From assembly GCA_020851885.1 (NCBI GenBank), contig JADZBW010000061.1, positions 1-9,169 of the forward strand: 9,169 bases of DNA. The letters are read 5' to 3'. A program made the position numbers and the translations under genes. Positions 1 to 4,892 of this stretch are shown here, in pieces (positions within the stretch are counted from its first letter, which is position 1; every line of letters begins with the position of its first letter). Below the pieces are notes generated by a model that saw only the letters and a program-made list of their open reading frames with translations, ran no database searches and was not told the DNA's origin. This DNA comes from Fimbriimonadaceae bacterium. GTDB lineage: Bacteria; Armatimonadota; Fimbriimonadia; Fimbriimonadales; Fimbriimonadaceae.

Positions 1-13
1 GCGAGGATTTGGC

Positions 14-1018
14 ATGGTAGGCCAAATGATCGTCTTGTGTCTAGCATTCTATCAGACACCGGTAGACAAACCAAGCCTCAAGTTTTTCCAGGACAACTTC
101 ATTGTCCGCATGGGAGAACAACGGGTTGCGGTCCCCCTCCAACTGCCAAGAGCCGCTCCGCGTCTGTCCGTCAGCTTCCGCAAGAACAAAAACTACGCGG
201 TGTGGGATGATCGTGGCTTGACCATCCGGATCGGCAAAGTCGCTAAGAGCACCAAACTGGAGGCGATCGCAACCTCTCCGAAGGTATTCGAACGCGACGA
301 GTTGGTGAGGGTGGTCGACCAAATCAAGAAGGGAGAGCGATCGGCCGAAGCATCTGCTCTTTCCGGGTCGATGCGCATCGGCTCCAGTGTGTTCTTCCTT
401 GCCAGGTGGGCGGACAAGAAGGGCGCTACTTGGCTGGAAGCGCTTCTTTCCGTCGACCTGGAAAATCCGACCTTCCACCCAAAATTCGTATCCCGATTGC
501 CGGGAACGACGATGGCCGATAAACCGATCGACGACCAACTTTTTATATTAGGTTCCCGAATGACATCGGTGGTCCGAAATGGTGAGGCATGGGGATTGGC
601 GGCTTTCAATGAGAATCTGGGAGCGTTTGAATTCAGCGAGGTCGGAAAAGGACTCGAAAGCTACATGCCTCTGAGCCTGACCACCGGCGCTTACGTCGAG
701 ACAACGGCCTATGGCAGTCGGATCGGCGGCCGGATCGACTTGAAGAACCTGACCCGGAAGAACCTTGTCGAAGCCAAAGAGGCAATGAGGTTTATCGATA
801 CCGGATACCCATTAGTTGCCCTAATGAATGACGGCAATCAAGTGCGACTACTGAATACTGAATCTGGAGCCGAGATCAGCCTGTTATCTTCCGTTGCGAT
901 GCGCAGGACGCCCCTCGGTCTCGTCGTGTGGTCGCCATACAGCACTCCCAAGCGAGCCTGGCTCTACGAGACGGACCGCTGGACTCCCATCGCCGAATGG
1001 TCAGGCGAAAAGCCCTGA
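14..1018 (+). CDS. Probably exported protein of unknown function (334 aa)
   Basis: I do not recognise this family. The ATG at 14 follows GAGG at 3-6 with a 7-nt gap, which favours it over the in-frame ATG at 26. The frame is open to the left edge, so a start outside the window is not excluded. A short hydrophobic stretch at residues 5-14 (MIVLCLAFYQ) could be a minimal signal peptide, so export is inferred weakly. The rest alternates short predicted strands with Gly/Asp turns, for example VWDDRGLTIRIG near 64-75 and ALMNDGNQVRLLNTESG near 269-285. This resembles a propeller-like or other all-beta protein, but no repeat is regular enough to name a fold. There are no Cys pairs, metal motifs or further membrane segments. 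It converges on the sigma-factor gene, with 35 nt between the stop codons. It is clearly coding, but its function is open. Confidence 0.8.
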   Translation: MVGQMIVLCLAFYQTPVDKPSLKFFQDNFIVRMGEQRVAVPLQLPRAAPRLSVSFRKNKNYAVWDDRGLTIRIGKVAKSTKLEAIATSPKVFERDELVRVVDQIKKGERSAEASALSGSMRIGSSVFFLARWADKKGATWLEALLSVDLENPTFHPKFVSRLPGTTMADKPIDDQLFILGSRMTSVVRNGEAWGLAAFNENLGAFEFSEVGKGLESYMPLSLTTGAYVETTAYGSRIGGRIDLKNLTRKNLVEAKEAMRFIDTGYPLVALMNDGNQVRLLNTESGAEISLLSSVAMRRTPLGLVVWSPYSTPKRAWLYETDRWTPIAEWSGEKP

Positions 1019-1022
1019 CCAT
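997..1022. terminator. Hairpin over the stop codon; possible shared terminator of convergent genes
   Basis: ATGGTCAGG (997-1005) and CCTGACCAT (1014-1022) form a perfect 9-bp stem with an 8-nt loop (CGAAAAGC). The stem contains the TGA stop (1016-1018) of the upstream gene and lies 31 nt beyond the stop of the convergent sigma-factor gene. It is the only strong inverted repeat seen between the two genes. No T-run follows on either strand, so it is not a canonical intrinsic terminator. It may act bidirectionally with Rho or simply protect mRNA 3' ends. Confidence 0.35.
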
Positions 1023-1053
1023 CCCGATTGGTAATCACGATCCATGGAATCCG

Positions 1054-2334
1054 CTAAGCGGCTTTCGGGCTTGCCGACTTGGCCAGTTCGATGGCGGGCC
1101 GCATCACGATCGACTTCATCAGCTCTGTTCCATTCCTTCCATCGCGAGGAGCCATCGCAACGCCAATCTCGACCGAGACCGGGCCATTGGCGGCGAATCG
1201 GCTCGACATCCAGCCTGATGCATTGTCGACCACGCGCTGCTTCACAACGCTTGCGTTATGTCCCGTGGAGGGCAGGATTACCGCAAAGCCATGGCTTCCA
1301 TGCCGGGCAACGACATCCAGCCGCCTCACGTTGGATTTTAGGAACTCGGCGGCATCGGCCATGAAGTCGGTAACCGAGGCCTCTCCGTAAAACTGTCGCA
1401 TGGTCTCGAGGCCCTTGAAGTTGACCATGACCAAAGACGTCGTGAGTTCGCCTGCCGAGGCCCGATGAAGCTCCTCTTCCAGACGCGTTCGGAAGTAGGA
1501 CTCGGTGTAGGCTCCGGTTGCAGAATCGATCACGTCGTAGTCCATCGTTTCCGCTTGACGTCGAAGCAATCGGTCCTTCTGCTCTTCCGCGCTGAGGATC
1601 TTTCGGAGTTTCGCCAGGGATTGCCGAAGGATGTGGGAGACGTAGTTGCAGGAGATCCCAAGCTGAGTGGCGATTTCAGTTTGGTTCATCGCATCGAAGT
1701 GGAAGTGAAGAAGAACCTGGCGCTCAAGGTCTCGAAGCTGCTTCATTGCCTGTTCAAGGACAACGCGATCCTCGACGCTCAACTGCTCTGGACAGAATGC
1801 GGCGGAGTCCAGTTTTTCACCTTCGGTGGCATCATCATCTCCCTGTACCGTCGCATCCAGAGAAGCGACGCGCAGCATCTCCTGAGTCTGGAAGACCTCC
1901 TGAATGGCGGTCTCACTCACCCCGATCTCTTCGGCGATCTCCCTGTTCGTCGGCGTTCGGCCCAAAGATTGGGTGAGGACGGAAACCGTTCGATTGACTT
2001 TGTGGCGGAGTTCCTGTAACCAGGCGGGATGGCGGATCGTCTGGGATCGGTCGCGCAGATAGTGCTTGATCTCCCCGGCGACCAAATAGGTTGCGTAGGT
2101 ATTGAATCGCACCCCGGCTTCAGGATCGAATTTGGAGAGCGCGTTCAACAGGCCGATGAAGCCAACTTGAACGAGATCCTCGAACGGCTCGATTCCGCTG
2201 AAGCGGCGAGCGATACGCTCGACCAGACTCGCGTATTGCACCATGATCAAGTCCTTCAGGTCAGGTCGCGGGTCCTTTAGGTACCGCATCACCATCCCTT
2301 CCGCGTCTTGGTACAAGCTTAATGATTCAGACAT
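1054..2334 (-). CDS. Sigma-70 family factor (group-3-like) fused to a degenerate GGDEF domain
   Basis: RNA polymerase sigma factor of 426 aa; SigB/SigF/FliA/WhiG-type factors are usually about 240-260 aa. Region 2 spans about residues 28-107, with the core-binding/-10 segment FEDLVQVGFIGLLNALSKFD then FNTYATYLVAGEIKHYLRD. Region 3 is about 108-170 (TPTNREIAEEIGVS). Region 4 is about 186-246, with the -35 helix-turn-helix TEIATQLGISCNYVSHILRQS. From about 265 the protein becomes GGDEF-like: DSATGAYTESYFRTRLEEEL matches the usual D.LTGLYNR.YF entry. The signature is GSHGF (346-350) instead of GG(D/E)EF, and the metal-binding Asp of the DxD/DIDxFK strand is Asn305. Cyclase activity is therefore unlikely. 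RRLD (337-340) lies exactly five residues before the signature, as in a cyclic di-GMP I-site. The ATG follows GGAG (2341-2344) at a good distance. It lies downstream of pilC on the same strand. Confidence 0.9.
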   Translation of the reverse strand: MSESLSLYQDAEGMVMRYLKDPRPDLKDLIMVQYASLVERIARRFSGIEPFEDLVQVGFIGLLNALSKFDPEAGVRFNTYATYLVAGEIKHYLRDRSQTIRHPAWLQELRHKVNRTVSVLTQSLGRTPTNREIAEEIGVSETAIQEVFQTQEMLRVASLDATVQGDDDATEGEKLDSAAFCPEQLSVEDRVVLEQAMKQLRDLERQVLLHFHFDAMNQTEIATQLGISCNYVSHILRQSLAKLRKILSAEEQKDRLLRRQAETMDYDVIDSATGAYTESYFRTRLEEELHRASAGELTTSLVMVNFKGLETMRQFYGEASVTDFMADAAEFLKSNVRRLDVVARHGSHGFAVILPSTGHNASVVKQRVVDNASGWMSSRFAANGPVSVEIGVAMAPRDGRNGTELMKSIVMRPAIELAKSASPKAA

Positions 2335-2340
2335 TCCTCA

Positions 2341-2344
2341 CTCC
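2341..2344 (-). promoter_or_regulatory. Ribosome binding site of the sigma-factor fusion gene
   Basis: On the minus strand GGAG precedes the ATG at 2334 by 6 nt. This fixes the start used here. I saw no convincing -35/-10 pair in the 199 nt between this gene and pilC, and no clear terminator after pilC. Co-transcription with pilC is therefore possible. The interval does contain a weak inverted repeat, GGATTT (2436-2441) and AAATCC (2463-2468). Confidence 0.65.
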
Positions 2345-2533
2345 GTGATCCAACTTCTTGCCGGTCATCCCTTGCCGGCGGTCGACCCGTGTCCATCCTG
2401 GAAGTGGGCCTTCACAATATTCGTTTTCCGTCTCAGGATTTCGGACCCAATCTTCGATCCTCAAATCCATCTTCATCCGAGTTTCGATGCGGGAAGTCGA
2501 TCCACCTCGCGCACCGAACTCGCACTTCTCGCC

Positions 2534-3745
2534 TTACTTCACACTATTCACAAGTTTGAAGATCGGGGTCATGATCGAGATGGCGATGAACCCCACCACG
2601 ACGCCAAGGAAGATGATCAGCATCGGTTCGATCATCGACGTGAGGCCCTTCACCGTAGCCTCGACCTCTTGGTCGTAGAAATCGCCAATCTTGACGAGCA
2701 TCTCCGAGAGACGGCCAGACTCCTCACCGATATCGATCATGGTCGTGACCATGTTCGGAAATAGCCCGGATTGGTAGAAGGGCTGGGAAAGCTTCTGGCC
2801 CTCTTTGATGCTGGTCCTCGTGTTGTCGATCGCCTGTGACAAAACGGCATTGCCGAGCGTTTCACCAACGATTTCCAAGCTGCGAAGCATCGGGACGCCC
2901 GAATTGATCAAGGTGCCAAACGTTCGCGAGAAGCGAGCCACGCTCATCTTCAGGTTCAACTCGCCAACCACGGGAATCTTGAGCTTCATGTAATCCAATT
3001 GGTATCGGCCGCGAGGCGTCTTTCCCCAACTCTTGATACCGAAGAAGATGCCCACGAAGAACAGGATGATCACCCACCAGAACTTCTGCATGAAGTCGCC
3101 CATGCTGAACAGGGCGGCGGTGATGGGTGGCAACTCCACGTCCATTCCGTTGAAAATCTCTTTGAATTTCGGCAGGACGAAGCTGAACAGAACGAACAGC
3201 ATCAGCTGGGAGAAGATCAAGACGAGCACCGGGTACATCATCGCGCCCTTGATCTTGCCTTTGATCTCGGCCTCGTACTCGAGGAAGCCCGCCAAGCGGT
3301 CCAGAATCGTGTCCAAAATGCCGCCGATTTCGGCCGCGCGTATCATGTTCACGTACAGCTTGTTGAAGACGTGGGGGTGCTTCAGCATCGCCTCGTTGAG
3401 GGCCATGCCGCTCTTCACGTCCTGAGTCACGACGATGACGGCTTCCTTCATCGTGGGGTCCTTCATTTGCCCGCTCAGAATGTCCAAGCAGCGAAGGATC
3501 GGGATACCGGCGTCGATCATCGTGGCGAATTGTCGCGAGAAGATCACGATGCTCTTGGGCTTGAGTTTCTTGCGTCCAAAGGACATGCCGCCAGCCTTGG
3601 CAGCCTTGTTTGTCCGCTTGATTTCCGTACAGTGCATCGACTGGTCGCGCAGCTTGGCGAGAACCAACTGCTCGTTATCGGCCTCCATCGAGGCTCTTAC
3701 CGTGCGTCCAGACGCGTCTATGGCCGTATATGCAAACTGCGGCAT
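2534..3745 (-). CDS. pilC: Type IV pilus / type II secretion inner-membrane platform protein (PilC/GspF family)
   Basis: A 403-aa protein with the T2SF architecture: two homologous cytoplasmic helical domains and three membrane helices. Such proteins sit in the inner membrane and couple the PilB/PilT-type ATPase to pilin polymerisation. The N-terminus MPQFAYTAIDASGRTV is the typical PilC opening. Domain 1 contains FSRQFATMIDAGIPILR (69-85) and MIRAAEIGGILDTILDRL (134-151). Domain 2 repeats it as FSRTFGTLINSGVPMLR (272-288) and MIDIGEESGRLSEMLVKI (336-353). Membrane segments are at about 169-191, 222-238 and 371-392. I chose the ATG at 3745, not the in-frame start at 3778, because the family motif begins there and AAAGGAG precedes it. 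No pilB, pilT, pilM or prepilin gene is in the window, so whether it serves a pilus, a competence pseudopilus (ComGB-like) or secretion is undecided. Gene-symbol confidence is lower than family confidence. Confidence 0.93.
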   Translation of the reverse strand: MPQFAYTAIDASGRTVRASMEADNEQLVLAKLRDQSMHCTEIKRTNKAAKAGGMSFGRKKLKPKSIVIFSRQFATMIDAGIPILRCLDILSGQMKDPTMKEAVIVVTQDVKSGMALNEAMLKHPHVFNKLYVNMIRAAEIGGILDTILDRLAGFLEYEAEIKGKIKGAMMYPVLVLIFSQLMLFVLFSFVLPKFKEIFNGMDVELPPITAALFSMGDFMQKFWWVIILFFVGIFFGIKSWGKTPRGRYQLDYMKLKIPVVGELNLKMSVARFSRTFGTLINSGVPMLRSLEIVGETLGNAVLSQAIDNTRTSIKEGQKLSQPFYQSGLFPNMVTTMIDIGEESGRLSEMLVKIGDFYDQEVEATVKGLTSMIEPMLIIFLGVVVGFIAISIMTPIFKLVNSVK

Positions 3746-3755
3746 CGAATGAATT

Positions 3756-3762
3756 CTCCTTT
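3756..3762 (-). promoter_or_regulatory. Ribosome binding site deciding the pilC start
   Basis: AAAGGAG on the minus strand lies 10 nt before the ATG at 3745. A longer reading from 3778 would place this strong Shine-Dalgarno inside the coding region and add 11 residues (MQGAKQRRIHS) not typical of PilC N-termini. Confidence 0.7.
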
Positions 3763-3832
3763 GTTTCGCGCCTTGCAATCGCGCGCTTCCGACAAGAAGA
3801 TTCTCGGTTTGCCCCTTCCATATTCCAACGAA

Positions 3833-3860
3833 GTTTTACAGGTCTTGAGCAAATTCTCAA
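3833..3860 (-). promoter_or_regulatory. Putative sigma-70-type promoter of pilC
   Basis: On the minus strand TTGAGA (plus positions 3855-3860) and TAAAAC (3833-3838) are separated by 16 bp. Transcription would begin near 3826 and give a leader of about 80 nt before the pilC ATG. This is a sequence match only; the -10 is imperfect. Confidence 0.4.
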
Positions 3861-4029
3861 CGCTCTAACCTGAATGGATGAGAAGTCGCTCTAAGTTTCG
3901 AGTGGATTACCCTAACTTTCTTGCGAAAAATGCCCCAAGGTTGGGTCAGACACGGTGTATTTGCTGGTAAACATCAAAACCTTGAGTGATTTATGCGGTT
4001 TTGCTTGCAAATCGCGCGAACTCGTTGCA

Positions 4030-4038
4030 TGCTATACA
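4030..4038 (+). promoter_or_regulatory. Putative extended -10 promoter of the PEP-CTERM gene
   Basis: TGCTATACA fits an extended -10 element (TGn followed by a TATAAT-like hexamer) without a recognisable -35 at 16-18 bp. TTGCAA at 4005-4010 is 22 bp away, too far. The predicted leader is about 45 nt and ends in a strong RBS. Just upstream lies the CAAAACC/GGTTTTG inverted repeat, a possible operator. Confidence 0.35.
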
Positions 4039-4081
4039 TCAGCGTTGAAGCGCCTGCTTTGTATTGGTGCATCACATATTT

Positions 4082-4086
4082 GGAGG
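4082..4086 (+). promoter_or_regulatory. Ribosome binding site deciding the start of the PEP-CTERM protein
   Basis: GGAGG stands 5 nt before the ATG at 4092. That ATG opens a textbook signal peptide, so it is preferred over the in-frame ATG at 3993, which would add 33 residues of non-signal-like sequence in front. Confidence 0.85.
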
Positions 4087-4091
4087 AATTG

Positions 4092-4757
4092 ATGAAAAAG
4101 GCAATTTTTGCTATGGGTGGAGTCCTTGTCGCTTCGGTTGCAAGCGCAAACTTCACGGAAGGTTTCGATGACATTACGACTTTGACTGGTTCCGGTTGGA
4201 GCCAGCAGAATCTGAGTTCACCGGTTGGCACAACGAATTGGTTCCAGGGTAACGCCGCCGTTTTCGTTGCCCAAGCTGGCACGAACACGAACAGCTATAT
4301 CGGCGGCAACTACAACAACACTTCAGGAACCGGTACGATCTCGAACTGGTTGATGGCCCCATCCGATACCTTGGGTTCCGGTGGCGTTTTAACTTTCTAT
4401 ACGCGAACCGTTGATACGCCTGCATTCCCTGATCGTCTGCAGGTGTGGCAAAGCACAAATGGCGCCAGCACGAACGTTGCTGACTTCACGACCATGCTGC
4501 TCGACATCAACCCGAATTACACAACGACGGGCTATCCGAATGTGTGGACCCTATACACGGTCAACTTGTCGGGCGCCAACGTGAGCGGTCGGCTTGCCTT
4601 CCGATACTTCGTGGAGAACGCCGGTCCTGCGGGTTCGAACTCCGACTACATCGGTATCGACACCGTCAACTACGCGGCACCGGTTCCCGAGCCCGCAACG
4701 ATGGCCACTCTGGCCCTCGGTGGTCTTGCCCTTCTTCGCCGACGCAAGAAGGCCTAA
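4092..4757 (+). CDS. PEP-CTERM sorted surface protein, choice-of-anchor-J-like domain
   Basis: A 221-aa exported protein. The signal peptide MKKAIFAMGGVLVASVASA is followed by NFTEGFDD, so cleavage after residue 19 is likely. The body (about 22-192) resembles the choice-of-anchor-J / cleaved-adhesin beta-sandwich: an opening GFDD...GW..., then NWFQGN (49-54), ISNWLMAPSDTLGSGGVL (83-100), TFYTRTVDTPAFPDRLQVWQ (101-120), WTLYTVNLSG (152-161), RLAFRYFV (167-174) and DYIGIDTVNY (185-194). The C-terminus is a complete PEP-CTERM signal: VPEP (198-201), a hydrophobic helix (about 203-215) and the basic tail RRRKKA. In this system exosortase cleaves near PEP and transfers the protein to the envelope or extracellular polymer; no exosortase gene is in the window. 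The ligand or role is unknown. It stands alone, divergent from pilC, and ends at its own terminator. Confidence 0.92.
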   Translation: MKKAIFAMGGVLVASVASANFTEGFDDITTLTGSGWSQQNLSSPVGTTNWFQGNAAVFVAQAGTNTNSYIGGNYNNTSGTGTISNWLMAPSDTLGSGGVLTFYTRTVDTPAFPDRLQVWQSTNGASTNVADFTTMLLDINPNYTTTGYPNVWTLYTVNLSGANVSGRLAFRYFVENAGPAGSNSDYIGIDTVNYAAPVPEPATMATLALGGLALLRRRKKA

Positions 4758-4780
4758 GCCGATCCTTTGTCGATCCCTAG

Positions 4781-4813
4781 AAACGGTCTCCCTCTCGTTG
4801 GGAGGCCGTTTTC
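4781..4813 (+). terminator. Intrinsic terminator of the PEP-CTERM gene
   Basis: AAACGGTCTCCC (4781-4792) pairs with GGGAGGCCGTTT (4800-4811) in a 12-bp stem with one G-U pair and the 7-nt loop TCTCGTT. The T-rich tail begins in the stem and continues at 4812. It lies 23 nt after the TAA stop and insulates this gene from the helicase operon downstream. Confidence 0.9.
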
Positions 4814-4874
4814 CATTTGCGGCCGCTTGATTTCCAGCGGAATGCAAAAAGTCATCCCAATCTTGGTAAAGAAG

Positions 4875-4892
4875 TGTAGAATTATTTCTACA
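4875..4892 (+). promoter_or_regulatory. Palindrome containing a -10-like box directly before the helicase start; possible operator and leaderless promoter
   Basis: TGTAGAA (4875-4881) and TTCTACA (4886-4892) are perfect 7-nt arms around TTAT. The right arm ends on the A of the ATG at 4892. The left arm contains TAGAAT (4877-4882), a TAnnnT-type -10 box whose expected start point is at about 4889-4892, on the start codon. No Shine-Dalgarno lies within 15 nt of the ATG. I read this as a leaderless promoter overlapped by an operator. No good -35 was found, and an mRNA hairpin is an alternative. Confidence 0.45.

Larger units (their letters stand above)
3746..4091. other. Divergent intergenic regulatory region between pilC and the PEP-CTERM gene
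   Basis: This 346-nt stretch holds no convincing gene. It separates two divergent transcription units and contains the pilC RBS and putative promoter, a putative extended -10 for the PEP-CTERM gene and its RBS. It also contains small repeats: TTGCAATCGCGCG (3773-3785) nearly repeated as TTGCAAATCGCGCG (4005-4018), CGCTCTAA twice (3861-3868 and 3887-3894), a short inverted repeat CCCAA/TTGGG around 3933-3945, and CAAAACC/GGTTTTG (3975-3981 and 3997-4003, 15-nt spacer). The open frame running through 3993-4091 into the PEP-CTERM gene lacks coding character. Confidence 0.7.

Noticed and set aside
3746..3778. Longer start for pilC (11 extra residues)
   Set aside because: Family N-terminus and a strong RBS point to the ATG at 3745.
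2999..3868. Long plus-strand open frame (289 codons) opposite pilC
   Set aside because: It lies antisense to a well-supported PilC gene; its His/Glu/Gln/Val-rich translation is what reading the opposite strand of this gene gives. No recognisable domain or RBS.
3918..3955. Cyclic di-GMP riboswitch or intrinsic terminator around the CCCAA/TTGGG repeat
   Set aside because: The stem is 5 bp with a 2-nt loop and no T-run, and none of the conserved GEMM riboswitch bases could be aligned.
3993..4091. Longer start for the PEP-CTERM gene (33 extra residues)
   Set aside because: The ATG at 4092 has a strong GGAGG and begins a clean signal peptide; the extension would bury it and overlaps the putative promoter.
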